Shown here in pieces: positions 1-7,506 of a DNA stretch of 46,055 bases. The position numbers were made by a program, and so were the translations under genes. This DNA comes from Streptococcus suis. Lineage in GTDB: Bacteria; Bacillota; Bacilli; Lactobacillales; Streptococcaceae. The stretch spans positions 1 to 46,055 of the forward strand of contig JAKTNI010000009.1 of assembly GCA_029593505.1 (NCBI GenBank), in the 5' to 3' direction. Positions within the stretch are counted from its first letter, which is position 1, and each line of letters starts with the position of its first letter. The notes below the pieces were generated by a model, which was not told where the DNA came from, searched no databases, and was given only the letters and a program-made list of their open reading frames with translations.

Positions 1-172
1 AATATAGTTTGTCTTGCTCATTGACTATATCAGGATGAGCTTCCAGCAACTCAAATAAAATAAGCATACCCTCTTGATCCCAATCTTCTCGTTTCCATAA
101 CGTGATGTAGAAATCATGACGAGCTTTATGCACAATCCCTTTAACACTGGCGTAAACTTTTTCAAATTCCAT
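1..172 (-). CDS. comX: competence sigma factor ComX/SigX, 5' part only
   Basis: The minus strand from 172 reads MEFEKVYASVKGIVHKARHD and continues open to the window edge (57 residues visible, the rest lies outside). This matches the N-terminus of the streptococcal alternative sigma factor ComX, which directs RNA polymerase to late competence genes for DNA uptake and recombination. The start is ATG at 172-170, preceded by the Shine-Dalgarno AAAGGAG (187-181). A ComR-type inverted repeat lies upstream at 225-246, as expected for a gene switched on by the ComR-XIP pheromone complex. A 13-bp perfect dyad overlaps the ribosome-binding site. The identification rests on the recognised N-terminal sequence together with the promoter; only the C-terminal DNA-binding region is unseen. 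The longer overlapping reading frame at 25-234 is in another frame and is not the gene. Confidence 0.85.
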   Translation of the reverse strand, partial: MEFEKVYASVKGIVHKARHDFYITLWKREDWDQEGMLILFELLEAHPDIVNEQDKLY

Positions 173-206
173 AAACTAATCTCCTTTATTGATGAGATTA
201 GTTTAT
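171..206. repeat. 13-bp perfect inverted repeat over the comX translation start
   Basis: ATAAACTAATCTC (171-183) and GAGATTAGTTTAT (194-206) are exact reverse complements separated by 10 nt. In comX mRNA the 3' arm would include the GAG of the Shine-Dalgarno and the AU of the start codon. The 5' arm also covers the -10-like hexamer at 200-205. It could be an RNA hairpin controlling translation of transcripts that start upstream, or a DNA operator. Confidence 0.7.
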
Positions 207-246
207 CGAAAAGAAGCATATACCAACAGGACATTTTTGTCCTATT
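200..246 (-). promoter_or_regulatory. ComR-box promoter of comX
   Basis: At 228-243 the sequence AGGACA-TTTT-TGTCCT forms a 6-bp inverted repeat with a 4-nt centre. This is the core of the box bound by ComR upstream of comX and comS in streptococci. On the minus strand a -10-like TAAACT (205-200) follows the box by about 20 nt, the spacing known for these promoters. A second -10-like TATATG (222-217) sits closer. The true transcription start is not known from sequence. Confidence 0.75.
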
Positions 247-396
247 TATAAAAACTAGTCAACAAATAACAATACAATGAAAACTCCTAAAAAATGTTGA
301 AAATGGAATAAACTTACGTAAAATACTAAGATATTAAACTCTTATAAACATTGATATTACAATATTTATAAGAATTTCTTATGTCCATCATAAAGA
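247..396. other. non-coding gap between comX and cvfD
   Basis: No credible open reading frame is present on either strand. The only structure seen is an 8-bp inverted repeat CTTATAAA/TTTATAAG at about 341-372 without a T-run. Beyond it, the two hairpins at 397-470 close the upstream operon. Confidence 0.4.
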
Positions 397-441
397 AAAA
401 AGACTGAAGAAAATTGTCCAAAATGAACCGTTTCTTCAATC
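397..441 (-). terminator. terminator after cvfD
   Basis: On the minus strand GATTGAAGAAA (441-431) pairs with TTTCTTCAGTC (412-402), allowing one G-U pair, and is followed by a run of T. It is the intrinsic terminator of the lia-cyclophilin-cvfD operon. Confidence 0.7.
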
Positions 442-443
442 TG

Positions 444-470
444 AACTTTAGAATACTATTCTAAAGTTTT
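444..470. repeat. 11-bp hairpin preceding the cvfD terminator
   Basis: AACTTTAGAAT (444-454) and ATTCTAAAGTT (458-468) are perfect inverted repeats with a 3-nt loop. The T-run lies on the plus-strand side (469-472). No gene reads toward it on that strand, so on the minus strand it is an extra stem just after cvfD, possibly protecting the mRNA 3' end. Confidence 0.5.
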
Positions 471-500
471 TATATTCTACTTTCTAAATAAACGGTAGGA

Positions 501-878
501 TTATCTCTCCTTTTGAGTTTCTTTCTGCTCCTCAAGATATTGTTTAGCCTCTTTGATCCACTTCGGTAAGCTTTTAGCCAACGGAGTGAAACCAGCTCTA
601 GTGCGACCGTTTGTAAAACGACGATGAGCTGGAGCTTTTGGTTGTTCCCTTTCAAGAGTACGCATAGACAAACTAGCTTTTTTTGAGTATTCGTCTACAT
701 CTACAACCTGCACAATAATCTCTTGTCCAATTGTAAGATAGTGATGAATATTATCTACAAAACCTGTTTTGATTTCTGAGATATGAATCAGCCCTATCGT
801 TCCATTTTCTAATTGAACAAAAGCTCCATAAGGTTGAATACCTGTGACAATTCCTTGGATTTTATCCCCAATTCTCAT
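501..878 (-). CDS. cvfD: S1-domain RNA-binding protein, CvfD/YugI type
   Basis: This 125-residue protein opens with an S1 domain (about residues 1-73: GDKIQGIVTGIQPYGAFVQL, then GLIHISEI, then ASLSMRTL). Its C-terminus is basic and charged. That is the architecture of general stress protein 13/YugI and of pneumococcal CvfD, a post-transcriptional regulator that binds RNA. The gene begins 1 nt after the stop of the HAD-cyclophilin fusion and uses an SD (AGAGGA) inside that gene's end, so the two are translationally coupled. In S. mutans the equivalent fifth gene of the liaFSR-ppiB-pnpB operon is in the same place (established knowledge). The family is clear; the exact physiological role here is inferred. 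Confidence 0.8.
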   Translation of the reverse strand: MRIGDKIQGIVTGIQPYGAFVQLENGTIGLIHISEIKTGFVDNIHHYLTIGQEIIVQVVDVDEYSKKASLSMRTLEREQPKAPAHRRFTNGRTRAGFTPLAKSLPKWIKEAKQYLEEQKETQKER

Positions 879-879
879 C

Positions 880-2280
880 TCAATCCTCTATTTCAATAGA
901 CTCAATAACAACATCTTCTTTAGGTCTATCCGCAGCATCTGTATCAACTGCAGCAATAGCATCCAAGACACTAAACGAATCTTCATCAAACAAGTGTCCA
1001 AATACAGTATGGCGCTGATCTAAATGTGGCGTACCACCCTGTTCCACATAGGTAGCAGCAATCTCTTTTGGCCATCCTCCACGCTCTAATTCCTTAGCAT
1101 TATAAGGGAAGTTCTGATTCTGAACAATGAAAAATTGACTTCCATTCGTATTCGGTCCAGCATTAGCCATTGATAAAGCTCCACGAAGATTGAACACTTC
1201 CATTGAAAACTCATCCTCAAAAGCCGCACCATAAATAGACTCTCCACCCATACCTGTTCCTGTTGGATCGCCTCCTTGAATCATAAAATCTTTGATAATG
1301 CGATGAAAAATAACTCCATCATAGTATCCATCTTTAGCCAGAGCAACAAAATTGGCTACCGTCTTAGGAGCAATTTCCGGGAATAATTTTACAACTAATG
1401 CTCCATAATTAGTCTGAATACGAGCTACAGGTCCCTCAACGTTTACCAAGTCCAATTGCGGAAAATATTTTTCTTTTTCTACCATACCTAATTTCTCCAA
1501 GGCATCAAAAATGCCATCTTCTTCTACTTTTTTTGTAATATAGTCAGCATGTTTTTGCAATTCCGGATGTGAATGTCCCATTGCAATACTAATGCCAGCA
1601 TAATCAAATAACTCAATATCATTCAAGCCATCACCAAACACCAAGACATTTTCAGGTTTTAAGCCAAGTTTTTCAACAACCTTAGCTACACCAAGAGCCT
1701 TTGATGATTGTTTCAAAACAATATCAGACGAAATAGCATCCCAGCGTATACTACGTAAATCCGACTGTAAGTGGCTAGGCAAGGTTGCCTCTTCTCCATC
1801 TTTTTCAAATGTTAATAATTGATAAACATCATTTTCCTTATAAAAAAGAGGATTTGTGTCTAAATCTTCATAAATCAAGTCCATCACTTGACTAATGCGA
1901 TCCGTTCTTCTAGACAAAGTACCTTTTTGACTACCAAGCATACCGTATTCTATTCCGATCTCTGTAGTCCAGTCAATAACAGATTCTATCAACTTTTGAG
2001 GCATCGGCTGATGATAAATATTCTTTCCTTTAGCATCTTCTACGTAAGCTCCATTTATCATAACAAAAAAGTCCGGCTGAAGACTTTTAATTTCTGGAAC
2101 CAAACCATACGGAGTACGACCTGTAGCAATACCTGTCAAAATCCCTTTTTCTTTCAATGATCTAAAAACCTGTTGAATAGACCGGGGCATATAACCTGTC
2201 GTCTTAAGTCTTAGGGTATCGTCTATATCAAAAAAAACAATCTTGATTTTTTTAGCCTTGTATTTTAACTTTGCATCCAT
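880..2280 (-). CDS. fusion of a Cof-type HAD hydrolase and a cyclophilin peptidyl-prolyl isomerase
   Basis: The 466-residue protein joins two enzymes. Residues about 1-265 form a HAD-IIB (Cof) phosphatase with the nucleophile motif FFDIDDTL, the ATGR motif and the [10 protein letters not shown] metal motif. Residues about 275-466 form a cyclophilin with [33 protein letters not shown] and HTVFGHL, retaining the catalytic Arg and the core Phe/Gln residues. No signal peptide is seen, so it acts in the cytoplasm. The same fusion occurs in other streptococci (the pneumococcal Cof/cyclophilin protein) and corresponds to ppiB of the S. mutans lia operon. HAD substrates of this type are usually sugar or cofactor phosphates; the actual substrate is unknown. 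It lies 48 nt after liaR and 1 nt before cvfD. The SD (GAGAGG) is a rather distant 13 nt from ATG. Confidence 0.9.
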   Translation of the reverse strand: MDAKLKYKAKKIKIVFFDIDDTLRLKTTGYMPRSIQQVFRSLKEKGILTGIATGRTPYGLVPEIKSLQPDFFVMINGAYVEDAKGKNIYHQPMPQKLIESVIDWTTEIGIEYGMLGSQKGTLSRRTDRISQVMDLIYEDLDTNPLFYKENDVYQLLTFEKDGEEATLPSHLQSDLRSIRWDAISSDIVLKQSSKALGVAKVVEKLGLKPENVLVFGDGLNDIELFDYAGISIAMGHSHPELQKHADYITKKVEEDGIFDALEKLGMVEKEKYFPQLDLVNVEGPVARIQTNYGALVVKLFPEIAPKTVANFVALAKDGYYDGVIFHRIIKDFMIQGGDPTGTGMGGESIYGAAFEDEFSMEVFNLRGALSMANAGPNTNGSQFFIVQNQNFPYNAKELERGGWPKEIAATYVEQGGTPHLDQRHTVFGHLFDEDSFSVLDAIAAVDTDAADRPKEDVVIESIEIED

Positions 2281-2328
2281 ACTATTTTACTTACCTCTCG
2301 TTCCGACTCACTGATTACCATTATATCA

Positions 2329-2970
2329 TTATTGATCATCTTGTGCTACCAATCCATGTTGAAACGCGTAAACAACTGCTTGCGTACGATCACTGACAGC
2401 TAGCTTAGATAAGATATTAGAAACATGTGTTTTCACAGTCTTTAAGGAAATAAAGGACTCATCAGCTATACGTTGGTTATCATATCCTTTCGCTAATAAA
2501 GTCAAGATTTCTCGTTCACGAGCGGTCAAATCTTCATGCAACTCTGGATGACGTTTATGATACTCTACCTTCTTTTCAACCTCTGTTTCAATAGCAAATT
2601 CCCCACGCGCAACCTTACGAATCGCAGTTAAAATTTCATCTGCGCTAGAAGTTTTTAGCATATAACCACGCGCACCGGCTTCTAAGACAGGATAAATTTT
2701 TTCATTATCTAAATACGAAGTCAAAATAACAATCTTGGCTTCAGGCCATTCTTTAAGCAAGGTCAGAGTTGCATCAATCCCCGTTATTTTAGGCATAACT
2801 AGGTCCATCACAATCACATCAGGCTTATATTCCAACGCCTTGATGACTCCTTCTTCTCCATCTCTAGCCTCTGCAACTACTTCAATATCAGCTTGTATAT
2901 TCAAATAGCTCTTCAGTCCTAGACGAACCATTTCATGGTCATCAACCAACAGTACTCGAATCATATGCAT
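2329..2970 (-). CDS. liaR: LiaR/VraR response regulator
   Basis: A 213-residue NarL/LuxR-type response regulator. The receiver domain has the acidic pair D10-D11 (LLVDDHEM), the predicted phospho-acceptor D56 (VIVMDLVMP) and the T/K switch region near residues 84-107. A C-terminal GerE/LuxR helix-turn-helix follows at about 147-207 (LTAREREILTLLAKGYDNQRIA). LiaR is phosphorylated by LiaS and activates envelope-stress genes in Gram-positive bacteria. The gene overlaps liaS by 29 nt. An SD (AAAGGA) 8 nt before the first ATG favours that start over the ATG two codons later. It is the third gene of liaF-liaS-liaR. Confidence 0.92.
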   Translation of the reverse strand: MHMIRVLLVDDHEMVRLGLKSYLNIQADIEVVAEARDGEEGVIKALEYKPDVIVMDLVMPKITGIDATLTLLKEWPEAKIVILTSYLDNEKIYPVLEAGARGYMLKTSSADEILTAIRKVARGEFAIETEVEKKVEYHKRHPELHEDLTAREREILTLLAKGYDNQRIADESFISLKTVKTHVSNILSKLAVSDRTQAVVYAFQHGLVAQDDQ

Positions 2971-3958
2971 CTTCTTTTCCTTTCAATAGTGGGACACGAA
3001 TATCAATGGCCACTCCCTTGTCTGGAGCAGTTCTTATGGCAATCGTCCCAGCCATGTCCTCTACTCGCTCACGGATATTCTGCAAACCATAACTTAATTC
3101 CTCATCAGCTTCTTTTTGGAAACCAATACCATCATCTGTCATTTTCAGTTGTAATTCTGTTTCTTTTTGAATCAGATACACATCCAGATGTTTTGCTTTA
3201 GCATGCCGCAACGTATTGCTAATAATCTCCTGTGCAATCCGAAACAGATGTTCCTCAATCAACGTTGGTAACTCATCAACTTCATGTTGGAAATGAACGA
3301 TAATATTGCTCTTATCACTTACTTCACGTAGAATTACTTCAAAACCTTCAATCAGAGATTTTCCCTCTAATTCACTTGGACGCAAATGTAATAGGAGAAT
3401 CCGTAAATCTCTCTGAGCTGATTCAATCATTTCTTTCACCAAAAGCAATTGTTCTTGTACAACTTCTTGTGAAAGAGTAGCAATAGACGATGATAACCCA
3501 GACAGAATCATACTAGTTGCGAATAATTCTTGACTAACGGTATCATGCAAATCTCGTGCAATTCGCTTACGTTCACCCTCAACAATTTCTTCTCTCTTTA
3601 CCAAATCTTGATTATCAATGAGTTGAACTTGACGTGTCAGACCTCTTACTTTATCTGATAATTGCAACAACAACTCATCACTATCCGTGTCTGCTCGGAT
3701 ACTTTTGTTTTTTAATATAGCTTGTAACTTAGACCGCATAATCTGAGTAGACGCTACACTCACTGTTTGAACTAAAGCGGCCAAAAACAACGTCAACACA
3801 ATCACCAACAATATGAGCGTAAACAACAACTGTTCTGTTGAAAACCACAACGAAACATCCCAAAGAGAATAGTGCAACAAGGGGAGAATTGAAGCCAATA
3901 CAACAAAAACAATTAAAGTTGCAATCCAAGCTAACAGCATGTAGAGGCGTGTTCTCAT
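2942..3958 (-). CDS. liaS: LiaS/VraS sensor histidine kinase
   Basis: A 338-residue kinase. Two N-terminal transmembrane helices (about residues 8-28 and 43-64) are separated by only a short extracellular loop, the intramembrane-sensing layout. A HisKA_3 domain has the phospho-acceptor H138 in ARDLHDTVSQEL, followed by a HATPase domain with the N box (AQEIISNTLRHA) and G box (DDGIGF, YGLQNIRERV). LiaS senses cell-wall damage by antibiotics and antimicrobial peptides, is held in check by LiaF, and phosphorylates LiaR. Its start overlaps the liaF stop by 4 nt (ATGA) and its end overlaps liaR. Confidence 0.92.
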   Translation of the reverse strand: MRTRLYMLLAWIATLIVFVVLASILPLLHYSLWDVSLWFSTEQLLFTLILLVIVLTLFLAALVQTVSVASTQIMRSKLQAILKNKSIRADTDSDELLLQLSDKVRGLTRQVQLIDNQDLVKREEIVEGERKRIARDLHDTVSQELFATSMILSGLSSSIATLSQEVVQEQLLLVKEMIESAQRDLRILLLHLRPSELEGKSLIEGFEVILREVSDKSNIIVHFQHEVDELPTLIEEHLFRIAQEIISNTLRHAKAKHLDVYLIQKETELQLKMTDDGIGFQKEADEELSYGLQNIRERVEDMAGTIAIRTAPDKGVAIDIRVPLLKGKEDAYDSSTVG

Positions 3959-4650
3959 ACGCGAATAACCTCCACATCTCCTAGAATATTATTCACAACA
4001 ACTTTCACACGCTTATGCGAATCTCTATAATCTGGACTAGAAACAACAATACTCTCATTTCTCAAATCCCAATAGGAATCTCCTAGAAAAGAAGAACGGC
4101 CATAAACACTAGATACAGATAGCGAAACCTCAACATCAATAGGCACAATAATTTTGGTTCTACCAAATGTTTTACGAATTACAACAATATTATCTCTTCC
4201 AACTAGAACTGTCTTATCTAAATCCACCACATCATTTCCAAATAAACGAACAATATTGATATCTTCAAAACCAAAATGATCTTGAGAGTGATCATGGTTT
4301 CCAAACCATCTATTTTTATCTTTTTGAACCTGTAACGAATGATCTTGAAAGACAATATGAGTGTACTGATTTCTTTTTTCATAGCGAGAAAAGAAGTTAA
4401 TCAGCATATAGACAACTAGCAGTAGAACTCCAATAACAAAAAAAGGATTCAAAACAAATACTAAACATAGCAGAAAAAATGAGCTCATCAATAAGATACT
4501 ATTGAGTTTCCTTCCTTGATAATACCACACTACTAATAATAAACCTGAAAAAAGTAACATCGTTCGGCTGGCTTCATTGGCAAGAACATCAAACAAAGCG
4601 ATCGTAAAAATGATACTCTCTATCAGTAAGAAAAATTGAACCTTTCTCAT
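3955..4650 (-). CDS. liaF: LiaF, inhibitor of the LiaRS system
   Basis: The 231-residue protein has about four hydrophobic N-terminal helices (residues 3-90) and then a soluble domain ending in DVEVIRV, the layout of LiaF/VraT. It keeps LiaS inactive when the envelope is intact. I place the start at ATG 4650 (MRKVQFF), because AAAGGA lies 8 nt upstream of it. The ATG three codons earlier sits directly on the SD, and the longer open frame up to 4875 runs back through a terminator and into stkP. Two overlapping stops and starts (liaF/liaS and liaS/liaR) show one operon. Transcription can come from its own extended -10 promoter or by readthrough from stkP. Confidence 0.9.
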   Translation of the reverse strand: MRKVQFFLLIESIIFTIALFDVLANEASRTMLLFSGLLLVVWYYQGRKLNSILLMSSFFLLCLVFVLNPFFVIGVLLLVVYMLINFFSRYEKRNQYTHIVFQDHSLQVQKDKNRWFGNHDHSQDHFGFEDINIVRLFGNDVVDLDKTVLVGRDNIVVIRKTFGRTKIIVPIDVEVSLSVSSVYGRSSFLGDSYWDLRNESIVVSSPDYRDSHKRVKVVVNNILGDVEVIRV

Positions 4651-4671
4651 GTTCTCCATCCTTTCGATACT

Positions 4672-4680
4672 ATTGTAACA
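4672..4680 (-). promoter_or_regulatory. extended -10 promoter before liaFSR
   Basis: On the minus strand TGTTACAAT gives a TG-N-TACAAT extended -10 element, about 20 nt before the liaF SD. No good -35 is seen. It follows the stkP terminator, so it can supply lia transcription independently of stkP. Confidence 0.5.
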
Positions 4681-4712
4681 AATTTTTAGCAAAAGAACTC
4701 CATCTAAAGTAT

Positions 4713-4740
4713 GAAAAAAGGGTGGATTAATCCCCCCTTT
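4713..4740 (-). terminator. terminator after stkP
   Basis: A minus-strand stem AAAGGGgGGAT/ATCCaCCCTTT with one mismatch is followed by a T-run, 5 nt past the stkP stop. It probably attenuates rather than fully stops readthrough into liaFSR. Confidence 0.65.
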
Positions 4741-4744
4741 GTCC

Positions 4745-6730
4745 TTATTGTCCATTGCTATTCGTTGTAGAAGAAGTGCTAGTTGACGAATTTGTCGTTG
4801 TACTAGTAGAAGCAACTGAAACATACAGCGTAACTGTACCCTCAATCGTTGTCCCAGCCGGAGGATACTGACCAATCACAATATCACTCGTTGTCGCAGG
4901 GTAACTTCTATCTTCCTGTTTTTCAATACTCTCTGTACTAACACCCAAAGTCTGCAACTGACTACGTGCTTGAGAATAAGTATATTTTCCAGATGTCAAA
5001 TCAGGCATAATTAACTCTTTCCCTTTAGAAATAACGAGTGCAATCGTTGAGCCCTTCTCTATTTCTGTACCAGTCGCTGGATCTGTACGAATAACCAAAC
5101 CTGCTGCCACCGATGAATCAAATTCTTGAGTAACACTTCCAACAGAAAAACCTGCTGCTTGCAAAAGTTGAGTTGCTGCATCTTGATTTTTTCCAATCAC
5201 ATTGGGAACCTGTTGTGGAGCTACACCTTTAGAGACTACTAAAGTTATTTGACTACCTTTTTTTACTGAGGTTCCTATTCCTGGGTCTGTTTTAATAATA
5301 TAGCCTTGAGCAACTTTGTCGCTATACTCCTCTTTTATGGAGACACGAAAACCTAGTGTTTCCAACTCTTGGCGAGCTTCATCAGATGCTTGATTACTAA
5401 TGTCCGGAATCACAAGTGCTGCATTCATGGCAACAACAACGTCTACCTTGCTACCTTCACGCTTACTCGTATTAGCAGCTGGCGAGGTTCTAATGACTGT
5501 TCCTTCTGGTACATCATTGATCGCCTCCTCTGTAACAGAGCCAACTTCTAAACCTGATACCTCTATCATTTCTCGAGCTGCATCAAGTGTTTTGCCAGTT
5601 ACATCGGGTACTGTCACTGTCCGAGGAGTATTATATAACAGTAAAACAAACGCCACAATCGTCAGGAAAATCGATCCAATCAATACTTTATAACGTGTGC
5701 GAATACCTTTTTTAGGTTTTGAAATTGGCTTTGTCACGAACTTTGAAGCTGGCTTCTTTCCTACAGATTGTTCTTGATTCATTTTCTGTGGAGTTTCAGC
5801 ATTTGTTGGTAGTTTTTCTTCTATAGTTGCTTGAGAAAGTTTCGGTAATGATTTGGTGTCGACCTTGTTCCCCTCCAATACAACACGCGACTCATTTCGG
5901 CGATAGGGTGATAAAGAAGACGCTAAATCTGCATACATTTCTGCAACTGATTTGTAGCGCTCAGTTAGTTTTTTAGCTGTAGCTTTCAATACAACATTTT
6001 CCAAGGCCTGAGGTACCTGTGCATTTTCTTCTCGAATAGATGGTAACGGTTTTTGAAAATGTTGTAAAGCAATGGTCACTGCACTGTCACCATCATAAGG
6101 GATACGTCCTGTTAGCATCTCAAAGAGCATTACTCCCATTGCGTAAATATCACTCTGGATAGTCGCCTTTGAACCGCGTGCTTGTTCCGGTGACAAATAA
6201 TGTACAGAACCTAACATCGAATTCGTTTGTGTCAAACTGGTCTCCGCAAAGGCCACTGCAATACCAAAATCTGTTACCTTAGCTATTCCACTAGATGTCA
6301 AAATGACATTTTGTGGTTTTAAGTCACGGTGAACGATGCCACGAGTATGAGCCATTCGCATCGCTAGCAAAATCTGTCCCATAATGCGTACAGCAACATC
6401 ATTTGATAATGGAGCATGTTCCTTAATGTAACGTTTTAAGTCGAGACCATCAACGTATTCCATAGCAAGATATTGCTGACCGTCTTCCTCTCCAATATCC
6501 GAAATACGAACAATATTCGGATGATCAAGGTCTGCCATAGCACGTGCTTCACGTTGGAAACGCTGAACAGCAATTTGATCGGTTTGATAGTTTGTACGAA
6601 GCACTTTTACAGCTACTTCCTCTCCATCTAAAATCAAATCTTTTGCTAGGTAAACATCTGCCATACCGCCTCGACCAATTTGCCGAACTATCCGATAACG
6701 TCCAGCAAAGATCTTACCGATTTGAATCAT
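4745..6730 (-). CDS. stkP: PASTA-domain Ser/Thr protein kinase StkP/PknB
   Basis: A 661-residue membrane kinase. The N-terminal kinase domain carries the glycine loop [10 protein letters not shown], lysine K42, the catalytic HRD aspartate D136, the DFG aspartate D154 and the SPEQARG segment. A cytoplasmic linker leads to one transmembrane helix (about 344-365), then four extracellular PASTA repeats (for example [20 protein letters not shown]) and a Ser/Thr-rich tail. The family senses muropeptides or lipid II at the septum and phosphorylates division and wall-synthesis proteins. In streptococci its partners include MapZ and GpsB, both encoded in this window. The ATG overlaps the phpP stop (TAATG), so kinase and phosphatase are coupled. 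Confidence 0.95.
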   Translation of the reverse strand: MIQIGKIFAGRYRIVRQIGRGGMADVYLAKDLILDGEEVAVKVLRTNYQTDQIAVQRFQREARAMADLDHPNIVRISDIGEEDGQQYLAMEYVDGLDLKRYIKEHAPLSNDVAVRIMGQILLAMRMAHTRGIVHRDLKPQNVILTSSGIAKVTDFGIAVAFAETSLTQTNSMLGSVHYLSPEQARGSKATIQSDIYAMGVMLFEMLTGRIPYDGDSAVTIALQHFQKPLPSIREENAQVPQALENVVLKATAKKLTERYKSVAEMYADLASSLSPYRRNESRVVLEGNKVDTKSLPKLSQATIEEKLPTNAETPQKMNQEQSVGKKPASKFVTKPISKPKKGIRTRYKVLIGSIFLTIVAFVLLLYNTPRTVTVPDVTGKTLDAAREMIEVSGLEVGSVTEEAINDVPEGTVIRTSPAANTSKREGSKVDVVVAMNAALVIPDISNQASDEARQELETLGFRVSIKEEYSDKVAQGYIIKTDPGIGTSVKKGSQITLVVSKGVAPQQVPNVIGKNQDAATQLLQAAGFSVGSVTQEFDSSVAAGLVIRTDPATGTEIEKGSTIALVISKGKELIMPDLTSGKYTYSQARSQLQTLGVSTESIEKQEDRSYPATTSDIVIGQYPPAGTTIEGTVTLYVSVASTSTTTNSSTSTSSTTNSNGQ

Positions 6731-7467
6731 TACCTAGCCTCCTCTGTAATATGGAGCAATCCAACTGTGATATTATCTAAACCACCTGCGTTATTTGCAA
6801 AACGTATCAATGTTTCTGCCTTACTTTCAAGAGAAACATCACTCAATACAATATCCAATATATCTTCTGTCGATACCATATTGGTCAAACCATCACTATT
6901 CATCATCACATAGTCGCCGACTTCTAGTGTTTTCAAAGCAATATCTGCTTCAATCGGATCTGCCTGACCGATGGATTGTGTAACAATATTTTTTTGAGGG
7001 TGATGATAAGCTTCTTCTTCTGTTAGTTGACCTGCACGCACCAAAGCCCCAACTAGAGAATGATCATTGGTTAAACAGGTGTACTCACCATTTCGAATCA
7101 AACCAACTCTAGAATCTCCAACGTGAGCATAAATCATTTGATTATCAATCACCACTACAAGTTCAAGAGTTGTTCCCATTCCCTTATATTCTTCGGTCAA
7201 CCCTAGTGAGTGAATCTTTTGATTTTCCTTTTCAATCATCTCAATCATCCACTCACGAACATCATTCAAAGTAATCAACTGAGTATCGACCCAAGCCACA
7301 CCTAAATCTGTTGCAGCCATCTCACTAGCAATATGACCTGCACGGTGTCCGCCCATACCATCTGCTAACACAACTAAATCAATTCCCGCACGGTTTTTAT
7401 AGCGGTTAATATAATCCTGATTGTTTGAACGTTTCTGTCCTACATCCGTTAATAATGCAATTTCCAT
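6730..7467 (-). CDS. phpP: PP2C-family Ser/Thr phosphatase PhpP/Stp
   Basis: A 245-residue PPM/PP2C phosphatase that removes phosphates placed by StkP. The metal-binding motifs are visible: [12 protein letters not shown] at the N-terminus, LADGMGGH near residue 36, AHVGDSR, and GGLDNITV near the end. I choose the ATG at 7467 ([10 protein letters not shown]) because it matches the family N-terminus. The open frame extends to a TTG at 7491, but that codon lies inside a hairpin and only 3 nt from the SD. The strong SD GAGGAGGA (7501-7494) is about 26 nt from the ATG, bridged by a stem-loop. It is 15 nt from rsmB and overlaps stkP by 1 nt. Confidence 0.93.
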   Translation of the reverse strand: MEIALLTDVGQKRSNNQDYINRYKNRAGIDLVVLADGMGGHRAGHIASEMAATDLGVAWVDTQLITLNDVREWMIEMIEKENQKIHSLGLTEEYKGMGTTLELVVVIDNQMIYAHVGDSRVGLIRNGEYTCLTNDHSLVGALVRAGQLTEEEAYHHPQKNIVTQSIGQADPIEADIALKTLEVGDYVMMNSDGLTNMVSTEDILDIVLSDVSLESKAETLIRFANNAGGLDNITVGLLHITEEAR

Positions 7468-7477
7468 AGTTTTATTC

Positions 7478-7501
7478 CGTTGCTCAAGCAACGTCCTCCT
7501 C
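7478..7501 (-). promoter_or_regulatory. phpP ribosome-binding site with an intervening hairpin
   Basis: The SD GAGGAGGA (7501-7494) is followed at once by CGTTGC-TTGA-GCAACG (7493-7478), a 6-bp GC-containing stem with a tetraloop, then 10 nt and the ATG at 7467. Folding the stem would reduce the effective SD-to-start distance from about 26 nt to about 10 nt. Confidence 0.5.
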
Positions 7502-7506
7502 TGATT

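Noticed and set aside
25..234. 69-codon minus-strand open frame
   Set aside because: It lies out of frame over comX and its ComR box; the comX frame has the SD and a recognisable protein.
470..655. 61-codon frame at the end of cvfD
   Set aside because: It is a shadow of cvfD and runs through the 444-468 hairpin; no SD.
4651..4875. 75-residue N-terminal extension of LiaF
   Set aside because: It would cross the stkP 3' end, its terminator and the liaF promoter. The SD fits ATG 4650.
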